64,000 bases of DNA from JAIBJN01 sp963775395 (GCA_963775395.1 CAVZIX010000015.1:1-64000); one strand, 5' to 3'. Shown: positions 18,522-27,557, counted from the stretch's first letter. The notes: generated by a model not told the origin, from the sequence alone. Program-made: numbers and translations.

Positions 18522-20000
18522 GTGGAGACGCTCGGCCTCGAAGCGCGGAAACGGCTGACGCTCGCCGCGACCATCCTCGGCTCGTCGCTTGCGTTCATCG
18601 ACGCGACGGTCGTCATCGTCGCGCTCCCGACCATCGAGGAGGATCTCGGCCTCGGCCTCACGGGCCAGCAGTGGGTCTTCCTCTCCTATTCGCTGGCGCT
18701 CGCGTCCCTCTACCTCGTCGGAGGCGCCGTGGGAGACCGCTACGGCCGGCGGCGCGTCTTCATCGCCGGCGCTGCGGGCTTCGCGCTCGCCTCTCTCCTC
18801 GCGGGCGCGGCGCCGGACGAGGCGACCCTGATCATCGCGCGGACGCTCCAGGGCGTCGCGGGCGCCTTCCTGACGACCAATTCGCTCGCGCTCCTCCGCG
18901 GCGTGTACGGCGCGGACTCGGGGCGCGCGATCGGGCTCTGGACGTCGTTCACGAGCGTGGCCACGATCGCGGGGCCGCCCGCGGGCGGTGCGCTCGTCGA
19001 GTGGGTCTCGTGGCGCTGGATCTTTCTCCTCAACCTCCCGTTCGCGGCGGCCACGGTGTTCCTCGCCCTCGCCGGGCGCTGCAACGAGACGCCGCCGGAC
19101 AAGCTCGGCCGCCTCGACCTCCCCGGTGCGGCGCTGGCCGCGTCCGGGTTCGGGCTCCTCACCTACGGGCTGGTCGAGGGCGCGGAGCGCGGTTTCGGGG
19201 CAGTCTGGTGGGCGTTCGCCGGCGCGGTGCTCGCGCTCGCGGCGTTCGTCGTGGTCGAGCAGCGCGTCGCGCAGCCGATGCTCCCGTTCGAGCTCTTCCG
19301 CGTCCGCAACTTCGCCGTCGCGAACGCCCAAACGTTCCTCGTCTACGCCGGCCTCTACGGCTTCTTCGTGTTCTTCACGATCTACCTGCAGTTCATCGGC
19401 TTCACGGCATTCGAGGCCGGGCTGCTGAACATCCCCTCGAGCATCATCATGATCCTGCTGGCCGCCCGTTTCGGCACGCTCGCGGACAAACAGGGGCCCC
19501 GGCTCTACCTGACGGTCGGGCCGGCCTTGATCGGGACAGGCACGCTCATCTTCATGCTCGTCGACGACAAGTCGGAGTTCTGGACCGCGGGCATCGTCGG
19601 CCTGGCCGTCTTCTCCCTCGGCCTGGCGATGATGGTCGCGCCGATCACCGCGACCGCGCTGAAGTCCGCGCCCGAGCGCTACGCCGGCATCGCCTCGGGC
19701 GTCAACTCGACGGTGTCTCGCCTGGGGAGCCTCATCGCCATCGCCCTGATCGGCCTCGTGATCACGCTCGTCTTCGAGTCGCGCACGAACGACGCCGACG
19801 CCGTCCCGCTCGCCAGGGACCCGGGGTCGCAGGAGCTCTACGACGCCTCCGTCGACGCCTTCCGAGCGGGCATGGCGCTCGCGGCCGCGCTCGCCTTCGC
19901 AGGCGCCGCGGTCGGCGCGATCGGGATCTCGAACCGCGAGGCCCGCGGCGAGGGAGCGCCCGCGGTCAGCGAACAGGCGCCGGCGCCAGCCGGAAGTTGA
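18522..20000 (+). CDS. MFS multidrug exporter, DHA2 (EmrB/QacA) family
   Basis: A 492-residue transporter with about fourteen membrane segments, the DHA2 drug:proton antiporter layout. The first segment carries SSLAFIDATVVIVALPTI, the classic family start, followed by motif A VGDRYGRRRVF and motif C-like GPPAGGALVEWVSWRWIFLLN. It probably expels hydrophobic drugs or metabolites using the proton gradient. GTG 18522 follows a TATCCT element. The last 35 bases overlap the end of the convergent ATP-grasp gene. No regulator gene is adjacent. Confidence 0.92.
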   Translation: METLGLEARKRLTLAATILGSSLAFIDATVVIVALPTIEEDLGLGLTGQQWVFLSYSLALASLYLVGGAVGDRYGRRRVFIAGAAGFALASLLAGAAPDEATLIIARTLQGVAGAFLTTNSLALLRGVYGADSGRAIGLWTSFTSVATIAGPPAGGALVEWVSWRWIFLLNLPFAAATVFLALAGRCNETPPDKLGRLDLPGAALAASGFGLLTYGLVEGAERGFGAVWWAFAGAVLALAAFVVVEQRVAQPMLPFELFRVRNFAVANAQTFLVYAGLYGFFVFFTIYLQFIGFTAFEAGLLNIPSSIIMILLAARFGTLADKQGPRLYLTVGPALIGTGTLIFMLVDDKSEFWTAGIVGLAVFSLGLAMMVAPITATALKSAPERYAGIASGVNSTVSRLGSLIAIALIGLVITLVFESRTNDADAVPLARDPGSQELYDASVDAFRAGMALAAALAFAGAAVGAIGISNREARGEGAPAVSEQAPAPAGS

Positions 20001-21138
20001 GCGCCCGAGCGCGCTCGCGGCAGCCCGCGACGGCTTCGTCGCGCGTCTCGCCGACCCCGTAGAGGATCGCCAGCCGGTAGCTGTGCGAGTCGTTGACGCC
20101 CTGCTCCGAGAGGTAGAGCCCCGGCCGCACGAGCAGCTCCACGGCGGGGTCGGGATCGGGGACGGCGGCGACGAACGAATCCTCGAAGACCCGCAGGACG
20201 TAGCTCACGGCCACGCCGTCCGGCTCGCAGGGGCCCCACGCCGGATCCTCGCCGAGCGCCAGCCGGAAGAGCGCGTCGTAAGTCGAGCGTCCGTGCACGG
20301 CCTGGACGAGCGGCGCGAACTGCGAGGCGATCCGGCCGTTGACCTCGATGATCTGTGCCGGACCGTCCTCGGGGACGAAGAACTCGACGTTGAAGAAACC
20401 GCCCTCGAACCCGAGCGCCGGCAGCACGCGCGAGGAGATGTCGGAAAGCTCGTCGAGCCGCTCGCGCGGCAGGGCGCTCGGGTACTCGAAGCTCTCGAAG
20501 CTGAACGTCCCCGGGTACTTGATGGAGTCGGTGACCCCGATCGTCGTCACGCGGCCGCCGTGGACGTAGCCCTCCAGCGTGACCTCGGCGCCCGTGAGGA
20601 GCTCCTCGGCCATGAAGCCGTGCGCCGCCGCGGGGTCCGCGCCGGCCAGGGCGGCGATCTCCGCGTAACGCGTCGTGTAGCGGTCGATCTCGTGCAGGTC
20701 CTGCAGGTCGTCGGGGTCCTCGATCCGGAACACGTTCTGCGACAGGCGTCCGACGACCGGCTTGACGAAGAACGGTACGTCGAACGGCGGGGCGCCGTTG
20801 ATGACGGCGAACCGCGGCGTCGCCTCCGGCGCGACCCGCTCCTGGATCTCGCGGGCGGTCGGCTTGTGCTGGCAGGCGACGAGCGCCTGCGGGCTCGGCC
20901 CGGGTAGCCCGCGCCTCTCGGCGAGGAGCGCAGCGAGGAGCGCCGACTGGTCCTTCGTGCCCAGAACCGCGTCGGCCGGGACGGCTTCGCACTCGTCGAG
21001 GAAGGCTTCCGGATCGAAGTCCTCGAGCTGGTCGAGATCCGAGCCGGCGAAGTGGACCCGGTAGCGGTCTTCGAGGCCCGCTGCCCGAATCGCCTTCAGG
21101 TCCCGCTCTTGCGGGCAGAGGACGAGGATGTCTCTCAT
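19966..21138 (-). CDS. ATP-grasp domain ligase
   Basis: A 390-residue ATP-grasp protein of the carbamoyl-phosphate-synthase-like class, joining a carboxylate to an amine or other nucleophile via an acyl phosphate. The N-terminus is a Rossmann-like preATP-grasp domain (DILVLCPQERDLKAIRAAGLE). The ATP-binding part shows PFFVKPVVGRLSQNVFRI, AEELLTGAEVTLEGYVHGG and the metal-binding FFNVEFFVPEDGPAQIIEVNGRI. The substrate is unknown; stand-alone members make dipeptides, amino-acid conjugates or natural products. ATG 21138 is divergent from the MetE-like gene, 49 bases apart, but any functional link is speculative. Confidence 0.85.
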   Translation of the reverse strand: MRDILVLCPQERDLKAIRAAGLEDRYRVHFAGSDLDQLEDFDPEAFLDECEAVPADAVLGTKDQSALLAALLAERRGLPGPSPQALVACQHKPTAREIQERVAPEATPRFAVINGAPPFDVPFFVKPVVGRLSQNVFRIEDPDDLQDLHEIDRYTTRYAEIAALAGADPAAAHGFMAEELLTGAEVTLEGYVHGGRVTTIGVTDSIKYPGTFSFESFEYPSALPRERLDELSDISSRVLPALGFEGGFFNVEFFVPEDGPAQIIEVNGRIASQFAPLVQAVHGRSTYDALFRLALGEDPAWGPCEPDGVAVSYVLRVFEDSFVAAVPDPDPAVELLVRPGLYLSEQGVNDSHSYRLAILYGVGETRDEAVAGCRERARALNFRLAPAPVR

Positions 21139-21175
21139 AAAGCGAAACCTGCGCCGGAAATGCTACCGGTAGGCA

Positions 21176-21181
21176 TACGCT
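21176..21181 (+). promoter_or_regulatory. Leaderless -10 element (TACGCT) of the 21-kb operon
   Basis: TACGCT lies 6 bases (ACCCGC) before GTG 21188 of the MetE-like gene, with no ribosome-binding site. It would drive the MetE-like, ammonia-lyase-fold, Gfo/Idh and nucleoside hydrolase genes. Confidence 0.5.
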
Positions 21182-21187
21182 ACCCGC

Positions 21188-22291
21188 GTGCTCGCCGCCC
21201 GAACCGACGTGGTCGGAAGCCTTCTGCGCCCGCCGGCGCTCCTGGAGGCCCGCGAGCGCTTCGAGGCGGGCGAGCTGACCCGCGCGGAGTTCAAGCGCGC
21301 CGAGGACAGAGCGGTCGACGAGGTCCTCGCGCTCCAGGAGGACGCGGGGCTCGAGGTCGTCACCGACGGGGAGATGCGCAGGCTGTCGTTCCAGAGCCAG
21401 CTCCCGGCGGCCGTGGACGGGTTCGGCAAATGGGACATCGACGCATTCCTCTGGGGCGAGTGGCACTCGGAGGAGGTGGGCGACCTGACGATCGAGCGTC
21501 CGCCCATCGCGGTCGTGGGGCCGCTGAGGCGCCGCCGCTCGCTCTCCGGTGAGGAGCTCGCCTACGCCCGCAGCCGCACCGACCGCGTGCTCAAGGTCAC
21601 GCTCCCGAGCCCCAGCCTGTTCGCCAACTTCTACGACCCCGAGCGCTCGCGCGAGGCCTACGCCACGCTCGAGGAGTTCCTCGGGGCGGTCGCCGAGATC
21701 CTGCGCGAGGAGGTCGAGGAGCTCGTCGAGCTCGGGGCGACCTACGTCCAGCTCGACGCGCCCCACTACCCGCTGCTCCTCGACCCCGGCTACCGCGACT
21801 TCTACGAGAGCCGCGGCTGGCCGGCGGACCGCTGGCTCGAGCTCGGCCTCGAGCTCGACAACGTCGTCATCGGAGACCATCCGGGCGTGACGTTCGGGTT
21901 CCACCTCTGCCGCGGGAACCAGGCGAGCCGCTGGCTCGTCGAGGGAGGCTACGACTGGCTTGCGGGCCGCCTCTTCGGCCGCGTGAAGGCGCAGCGCCTC
22001 CTGCTGGAGTACGACGACGCCCGCTCGGGCGGCTTCGAGCCGCTTGCCGAGGCGCCCGAGGACACGATCTGCGTCCTCGGGCTCGTGACGACGAAGACGC
22101 CGCGGCGGGAGACGGTGGACGAGCTGGCCGGCCGCATCCGGGAGGCGGCCAAGGTGGTGCCCCTGGAGCGACTCGCCCTCTCCCCGCAGTGCGGCTTCGC
22201 CACGTCGATCCTCGGCAACGCGCTGACGATCGAGGACGAGCGCGCCAAGCTCGCGACCATCGCCGAGACGGCCGCGGAGGTCTGGGGCTGA
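21188..22291 (+). CDS. MetE-family (cobalamin-independent methyltransferase) protein
   Basis: A 367-residue stand-alone MetE catalytic barrel, second in the window. It begins RTDVVGSLLRPPALLEARERF and holds the expected zinc ligands: His and Cys in FGFHLCRGNQ, Glu in LLEYDDARSGG and Cys in SPQCGFATS. VTDGEMRRLSFQSQLP and YVQLDAPHY are family motifs. This subtype is common in catabolic clusters and likely moves a methyl group from or to an unidentified partner. It heads an operon: its TGA overlaps the ATG of the ammonia-lyase-fold gene as TGATG. A TACGCT element sits 6 bases before GTG 21188. Confidence 0.87.
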   Translation: MLAARTDVVGSLLRPPALLEARERFEAGELTRAEFKRAEDRAVDEVLALQEDAGLEVVTDGEMRRLSFQSQLPAAVDGFGKWDIDAFLWGEWHSEEVGDLTIERPPIAVVGPLRRRRSLSGEELAYARSRTDRVLKVTLPSPSLFANFYDPERSREAYATLEEFLGAVAEILREEVEELVELGATYVQLDAPHYPLLLDPGYRDFYESRGWPADRWLELGLELDNVVIGDHPGVTFGFHLCRGNQASRWLVEGGYDWLAGRLFGRVKAQRLLLEYDDARSGGFEPLAEAPEDTICVLGLVTTKTPRRETVDELAGRIREAAKVVPLERLALSPQCGFATSILGNALTIEDERAKLATIAETAAEVWG

Positions 22292-23721
22292 TGCCAGTCG
22301 TGCTCGACGGCGGCAGCCTGACGCTGGACGGGGTCGTCCGCGTCGCCCGCGAGAACGCGCCCGTCGAGCTGGCACCCCACGCGGTCGAGCGCATGCGCGA
22401 GGCACGGGCGCTCGTGGAGCGCTCGCTCGAACGCGGCGACGAGGTCTACGGGATGACGACGGGCGTGGGCGCGCGCAAGAAGGTGCGGGTCGCCCCGGAT
22501 GAGATCGCCTCCTTCAACCGCGCCCTGATCGCCAACCACCTCGTCGGCGTCGGGCCGGACGCGCCGGTCGAGATCGTCAGGGCGACGATGCTCCGACTCG
22601 CGAACGCCCTCGCCAAGGGCACGACGGGCGTGCGCCCCGAGATCGCGGAGCGCATCCTCGCCGCGCTGAACACGGGCGAGCACCCCCGGATGCGCATGCT
22701 CGGCTCGCTCGGCCAGGCAGACCTCCCGGCGATGGCCGACCTCGCGCACGGGCTCTTCGCCGACGCCGAGCTGGAGGCGAAGGAGGGTCTCGCCCTCATG
22801 AACTCGAACGGGTTCGCCACCGGCATCGCGGCGCTGGCGGTCGCCGACCTGGAGCGGCTGCTCGGCGCGCTGGACGTCGCCGGCGCGCTCGACCTCGAGG
22901 CCTTCGCCGCCAACCTGACGCTCCTCCATCCCGCCATCGGCCAGGTCAGGCCCTACCCGGGGATCGTCGAGTCGCTCGCCGCGCTGCGCGGCCTGCTCGA
23001 GGGCAGCTCGCTGTGGGAGCCCGGCGCCGCGCGGAACCTCCAGGACCCGCTCTCGTTCCGCTGCCTCCCTCAGGTGCACGGCGCCCTCCGAGACGCGCTC
23101 CGCTTCGGCCGCGGGCAGCTCGAGATCGAGCTGAACGCGTCGCAGGAGAACCCGCTGCTCATCCCCGACGAGGACCGCATCGTCTCGGTCGCCAACTTCG
23201 ACATCTTGCCCCTGTCCGCCGCGCTCGACTTCCTGCGCATCGCGCTGGCCTCGGCGCTCACGTCCGCGTGCGAGCGCACGGAGAAGCTCATGCAGGGACA
23301 CCTCACGGGATTGCCGGACTTCCTCGCGCCGCGACAGGGACTGGCCGAGAACTCGCTGGGCGAGTTCGGCGTCACCGCGCAGGGGCTCACGGCGGAGGCT
23401 CGGCTGCTCGCCCAGCCGGTCTCCTACGAGGTGGTCACCTCGACGCATGCGGAGGGCATCGAGGACCGCATGACGATGGCCCCGCTCTCCGCGCGGAGGC
23501 TGAGGGAGATGGTTCGCCTCGGCGAGGCGATCGTCGCCGTCGAACTCGTCGTCGACTGCCAGGCCGTCGATCTTCGCCGGCCCTCCGCGCTCGGAGCGGG
23601 CACCGGACGAGCCCATGCGCTCGTGCGCGAGGTGGTTCCCTTCCTCGACGAGGGCGACAACCTCGTCTCCGACCTCGAGCCCTTGCAGGAGCTGGTCCGC
23701 ACGGGCGCGCTCTCCGCGTAG
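22291..23721 (+). CDS. Histidine/aromatic ammonia-lyase-fold protein without the MIO tripeptide
   Basis: A 476-residue member of the HAL/PAL superfamily by length and order: VYGMTTGVGARKK (Tyr53), RMLGSLGQADLPAMADLAH, AKEGLALMNSNGF, LQDPLSFRCLPQVHG, NASQENPLL and ENSLGEFGV. In true HAL the loop reads GSVGASGDLAPLAH, and Ala-Ser-Gly cyclises to the MIO electrophile. Here positions 141-144 are GQAD with no ASG, and the second active tyrosine of QDxYSxRC is Leu254. It is therefore unlikely to be an ordinary ammonia-lyase. It is coupled to the MetE-like gene before it and to the Gfo/Idh gene starting directly after its TAG. Confidence 0.8.
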   Translation: MPVVLDGGSLTLDGVVRVARENAPVELAPHAVERMREARALVERSLERGDEVYGMTTGVGARKKVRVAPDEIASFNRALIANHLVGVGPDAPVEIVRATMLRLANALAKGTTGVRPEIAERILAALNTGEHPRMRMLGSLGQADLPAMADLAHGLFADAELEAKEGLALMNSNGFATGIAALAVADLERLLGALDVAGALDLEAFAANLTLLHPAIGQVRPYPGIVESLAALRGLLEGSSLWEPGAARNLQDPLSFRCLPQVHGALRDALRFGRGQLEIELNASQENPLLIPDEDRIVSVANFDILPLSAALDFLRIALASALTSACERTEKLMQGHLTGLPDFLAPRQGLAENSLGEFGVTAQGLTAEARLLAQPVSYEVVTSTHAEGIEDRMTMAPLSARRLREMVRLGEAIVAVELVVDCQAVDLRRPSALGAGTGRAHALVREVVPFLDEGDNLVSDLEPLQELVRTGALSA

Positions 23722-24765
23722 GTGGCCTTCCGGCTCGGAATCGTCGGCTGCGGGAGCGTCTCCGAGCGGCATGCCCGCGGCGCTGCCGCCTCGTCCGAGG
23801 TCACGATCGTCGCCTGCGCCGACCGACGGCTCGACGTCGCGGAGGACTGGGCGAAGCGGCACGGCTGCGAGCGCGCCTACGGCGACTACGCGCGAGATGG
23901 TGGCCGAGCACGACCTCGACGGCGTTCTCCTCGCGACCTGGCCGAACCTCCACCGCGAGCAGGTGCTCGGCTGCCTCGACGCCGGCGTCCGGGCGATCCT
24001 CTGCGAGAAGGCGCTCGCCCTCAGCGGGGCCGAGGCGCTGGACATCTGGGCCGCCGCGAACGAGGCAGCCGCCCTCGTCACGGAGGGCTACATGTACCGC
24101 CATCACCCGGCGGTCGCCCGCATCGACGAGCTCCTCGCGGCCGGCGGGATCGGCCCCGTCGACAGCATCCACGCGGCGTTCAGCATCTTCGACCCGGAGG
24201 AGAGCCCTCCCGACGACGCCACGCGCGACTGGCGCCAGCGGGTCGAGCTCGGCGGCGGCGCGCCGTACGACATCGCCTGCTACTGCGTCGATGCCTGCAA
24301 CCGCTTCGCCGGCGCAAGGCCGCTCCAGGCCCAGGCGGTCACGAGCACGAGCGAGCGCTACGGCACGGTCTCCCGGGTCTTCGGGCTGGTCGAGTACGAG
24401 AACGGCGTCGTCGGCACGATCGAGAGCTCGATGCGGGCGGACCTCAACCACGAGCTGCGCATCAACGGCACGCTTGGCCAGGTCCGGCTGCCGGTCGCGT
24501 GGCGGATCGACTTCCCGACCGAGGTGGTGGCGAGCCGGAGCACCGGCTGGGGGCTCGTCGAGGAGGAGCGGTTCCCGGCGCCCGCGGTCGACGCGTACCG
24601 GCTCGAGCTCGAAGCGTTCGCCGCTGCGGCGGCGGGCCGGGTCGAGCCGGCACCGACGCTCGCCGAGTCCGTCGTCACAGCCTTCACCGTCGATGCGCTC
24701 CTCGCCAGCGGGCGAGACGACAGAGCGGTCGCCGTCGACGTCCCCGAGGCACGGTCGTCGCATGA
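23722..24765 (+). pseudogene. Gfo/Idh/MocA-family oxidoreductase, frameshifted
   Basis: An NAD(P)-dependent oxidoreductase of the Gfo/Idh/MocA type, acting on sugars, inositols or related polyols. The first frame has FRLGIVGCGSVSERHARGAA, the Rossmann start. After about 23890 the second frame has EHDLDGVLLATWPN, RAILCEKALALSGAEA, the catalytic-region GYMYRHHPAVARI and VELGGGAPYDIACYCVDAC. Removing one G at 23890 gives YGDYREMVAEHDLDG. The second frame then runs past the next start codon without a stop. The natural stop, overlapping ATG 24762 as ATGA, is in the first frame, so a second compensating indel near 24700-24760 is implied. Probably two sequence errors. Confidence 0.8.
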
Positions 24766-25706
24766 TCCCCGTCCTCGTCGACTGCGACCCGGGCCAGGAC
24801 GACGCAATCGCGCTGCTGCTCGCCCTCGCCAGCCCCGAGCTCGAGGTCCTCGGCGTCACGACGGTCGCCGGAAACCAGACGATCGACAAGGTCACCGCCA
24901 ATGCGCTGCGGGTGCTCGAGCTCGCCGGACGCGGCGACGTTCCCGTCGCGGCGGGCGCGGACCAGCCGCTCGTGGGCGAGCTCGTGGTCGCCGCGGACGC
25001 ACACGGCGAAAGCGGCCTCGACGGCCCCGATCTCCCGCCGGCGCGGAGCAGCGCCGTCGAGCAGCACGCGGTCGAGTTCCTCGCCGAGCGGCTCCTCGCC
25101 TCCGCCCGGCCCGTCACGCTCGTTCCACTCGGCCCACTCACCAACGTCGCGCTCCTCCTCGCCGAGCGCCCCGAGGCGGCCGAGCGCATCGAACGGATCG
25201 TCCTCATGGGCGGGGCGATCGCCGAGGGGAACATGACCCCCTCGGCCGAGTTCAACATCTGGATCGATCCGGAGGCGGCCGCACACGTCTTCGCGAGCGG
25301 CCTCGACGTGACGATGGTCGGCCTCGACGTCACGAACCGGGCGGTCCTCACGCCCGCGCACGCCGACGTGCTCCGCTCCCAGGGCCCGGTCGGGGACGCC
25401 GTTGCCGCGATGCTCGACTTCTACGGGGCCTTCTACCGCGAGGCCTACGACCACGGCGGGTGCCCGGTGCACGACGCGCTGGCCGTGGCGCACGTCGTCC
25501 GCCCGGAGGTCGTCAGCACGCTCGAGCGGCACGTGCAGGTCGACGTCTCGGACGGCATCTGCCGGGGCCGCACGGTCGTCGACATGCGCCGCCGAACCGT
25601 CCTCCCGGAACCCAACGCGAGGGTCGCGGTCGACGTCGACGTCGAGCGCTTCGTCTCCCTCCTGCTCGAGCGTCTGCCCCAACTTCCGGCCCCGGGCACC
25701 GTCTGA
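24762..25706 (+). CDS. Inosine/uridine-preferring nucleoside hydrolase family protein
   Basis: A 314-residue nucleoside hydrolase, cleaving N-glycosidic bonds of ribonucleosides to base and ribose. The calcium-binding aspartate cluster MIPVLVDCDPGQDDAIALLLAL is at the N-terminus, with VTTVAGNQTIDKVTANALRVLEL, PLGPLTNVALLL, IVLMGGA, SAEFNIWIDPEAA and the active-site His of CPVHDALAVAHVV. All are canonical. ATG 24762 overlaps the presumed stop of the Gfo/Idh gene (ATGA). Its place in this operon, upstream of an importer, suggests a nucleoside-like or N-glycoside substrate; a sugar-acting oxidoreductase next to it fits. Confidence 0.92.
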   Translation: MIPVLVDCDPGQDDAIALLLALASPELEVLGVTTVAGNQTIDKVTANALRVLELAGRGDVPVAAGADQPLVGELVVAADAHGESGLDGPDLPPARSSAVEQHAVEFLAERLLASARPVTLVPLGPLTNVALLLAERPEAAERIERIVLMGGAIAEGNMTPSAEFNIWIDPEAAAHVFASGLDVTMVGLDVTNRAVLTPAHADVLRSQGPVGDAVAAMLDFYGAFYREAYDHGGCPVHDALAVAHVVRPEVVSTLERHVQVDVSDGICRGRTVVDMRRRTVLPEPNARVAVDVDVERFVSLLLERLPQLPAPGTV

Positions 25707-25803
25707 GCCGATGAGGAGCCGAGAGCGGCACGATTGATTGTGTCCGGGCGATGAGCTATTAACCACCGCTTACCCGCTGCACCGCTTCGGGGAAGGAGCC
25801 GAC

Positions 25804-27507
25804 ATGGATGAAACACAGCGCCGGATCGACGAGGTGCGTCGCGAGAGCACCGAGCTCGAGAACCACCTCATCGACGAGTATGTGCTCGGCAGGATCACCC
25901 GACGTGAGCTGGTGCGACGAGGGACGGTGGTCGGCATGTCGGTGTCGGCCCTCTCCTTCATCGCAGCGGCCTGCGGCGGGGACGACGACGACGGGGGAGC
26001 TCAGACCGGAGGCGGTGAGACAACCGCGGGCACAGTCCAGCCCGGCGGAACCGTCCGCGTCGCCCTGATTCAGCCGACCACCGAGCCGAACCCGCTCCTC
26101 GTCCAGGACGAGGGCGGCGCGGGCATGCTCGGATCGACCGGCGAGTACCTGTCCTTCTCCGACGAGAACCTCGCCCTGCAACCCCGCATCGCGGAGAGCT
26201 GGGAGCCGAACGAGGACGGATCGGTCTGGACGTTCACGATCCGCTCCGGCGTCACGTTCCACAACGGCCAGGCCCTCACGTCGGAGGACGTGGTCACGAC
26301 CTTCGACAAGCTCATCAATCCCGACGGGGGCTCCGCGAACGCGCAGTCGGCGCTCGGCGGCGTGCTCTCGGCCGGGAACATCGAGGCGCCCGACGACACG
26401 ACCGTCGTCTTCAACCTCGACGCCCCGAACGGCAACTTCCCGACGCTCGTCAGCTCCGCGAACTACAACGCGATCATCATCCCCGCCGACCTCGACCCGG
26501 CCGACTGGGGCCAGACGTTCGAGGGCACCGGCCCGTTCAAGCTCCAGAGCTTCACCCCGCAGCAGGGCGCGACCTTCGTCCGCAACGACGCGTACTGGGG
26601 CGAGAAGGCCAATCCCGACACCATCGAGGTCAAGTTCTACGCGGAAGAGCCGGCCATGGTCGTCGGGCTCCAGGGCGACGAGGTCGACTTCGTCGAGCAC
26701 TTCTCCGTGGCCGGCGGCAAGGCGCTTCTGGACAACCCCGACGTCCAGGTCATTGCCATCAGCACCGCCACGCACCGCCAGCTGCACATGCGGACGGACA
26801 AGGAGCCCTTCACGGACGCGCGTGTGCGCCAGGCGATCGCCCTCGCGATCGACCGCAACGCGCTCGTCGACGGGCTCTGGGAGGGCCGGGCTGAGATCGG
26901 CAACGACAGTCCGTTCGCGCCGCTTTACCCCTCGACCGACACCTCGGTGCCGCAGCGGGAGCAGGACATCGAGCAGGCGAAGCAGCTGCTCGCCGACGCG
27001 GGCGCAGAAGGCTTCACGGTGCAGCTTGACACCTGGGACGGGTTCGAGATCCCCGACCTCGCGCAGCTCGTGAAGAACGCGGCGGCGGAGATCGGCGTCA
27101 CGATCAACCTGAAGATCACCGACGCCGCGACGTACTACGGCGACGGCGTCTTCGGCAACTCGACGTGGCTCGACTCCGTCATGGGCATTACCGACTACGG
27201 CCACCGGCCGGTGCCGAACGTCTACCTGACGGCCGCACTCGCGGGCGATCCCAAGCTCGGCGTCTGGAACTCGGCGCACTTCAAGAACGACGACTACGAC
27301 GAGCTGGTACGGCAGTATGTCGCCGCGCTCGACGTCGAGTCCCAGCGCGGCGTCGCCAAGCAGATCCAGGAGCTCCTGCTCGAGGAGACCCCGATCATCT
27401 TCCCGTACTTCTACAACTTCCTCAGCGCCGCCGTGCCGAACCTCCAGGGCGCGGTGTCGGCGGCGACCGGCCAGTTCGATCTCTCCAAGGCGGGGTTCAC
27501 CGCCTGA
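25804..27507 (+). CDS. Oligopeptide-type ABC transporter substrate-binding lipoprotein
   Basis: A 567-residue family-5 solute-binding protein (peptide/nickel/opine type). The signal is unusual: a charged N-terminal extension of about 35 residues precedes a twin-arginine-like RELVRRGTVVG (Arg38-Arg39), a hydrophobic core SALSFIAAAC and lipobox Cys57, followed by GGDDDDGG. It is therefore a probable Tat-exported lipoprotein. Mature motifs include PRIAESWEPNEDGSVWTFTI, GVTFHNGQALTSEDVV, GTGPFKLQ and FTDARVRQAIALAIDR. AAGGAG precedes ATG 25804. It begins the importer operon and is separated from the permeases by a strong hairpin. The substrate is not predictable. Confidence 0.92.
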   Translation: MDETQRRIDEVRRESTELENHLIDEYVLGRITRRELVRRGTVVGMSVSALSFIAAACGGDDDDGGAQTGGGETTAGTVQPGGTVRVALIQPTTEPNPLLVQDEGGAGMLGSTGEYLSFSDENLALQPRIAESWEPNEDGSVWTFTIRSGVTFHNGQALTSEDVVTTFDKLINPDGGSANAQSALGGVLSAGNIEAPDDTTVVFNLDAPNGNFPTLVSSANYNAIIIPADLDPADWGQTFEGTGPFKLQSFTPQQGATFVRNDAYWGEKANPDTIEVKFYAEEPAMVVGLQGDEVDFVEHFSVAGGKALLDNPDVQVIAISTATHRQLHMRTDKEPFTDARVRQAIALAIDRNALVDGLWEGRAEIGNDSPFAPLYPSTDTSVPQREQDIEQAKQLLADAGAEGFTVQLDTWDGFEIPDLAQLVKNAAAEIGVTINLKITDAATYYGDGVFGNSTWLDSVMGITDYGHRPVPNVYLTAALAGDPKLGVWNSAHFKNDDYDELVRQYVAALDVESQRGVAKQIQELLLEETPIIFPYFYNFLSAAVPNLQGAVSAATGQFDLSKAGFTA

Positions 27508-27520
27508 GCGAGGACACACA

Positions 27521-27557
27521 CCGGACGGCCGAGGCGACTCTTGCTTCGGCCGTCCGG
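27521..27557 (+). terminator. 15-bp stem-loop between binding-protein and permease genes
   Basis: The arm at 27521-27535 (CCGGACGGCCGAGGC) pairs with 27543-27557 (GCTTCGGCCGTCCGG), 15 pairs with one G-U, around a 7-base loop. It lies 13 bases after the binding-protein stop and 21 before the permease start. Such hairpins commonly act as partial terminators or RNA-stabilising processing sites so that the binding protein is made in excess over the membrane parts. Confidence 0.7.

Noticed and set aside
19838..24081. Very long open frames on the minus strand opposite the MFS, MetE-like and ammonia-lyase-fold genes
   Set aside because: They mirror real genes on the other strand, are dominated by Arg, Ala and Gly from GC-rich third positions, and show no family motifs.
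25739..25762. A classic -35/-10 promoter before the substrate-binding protein gene (TTGTGT and TATTAA)
   Set aside because: The spacing is only about 12-13 bases, too short for a standard promoter, so I did not list it.
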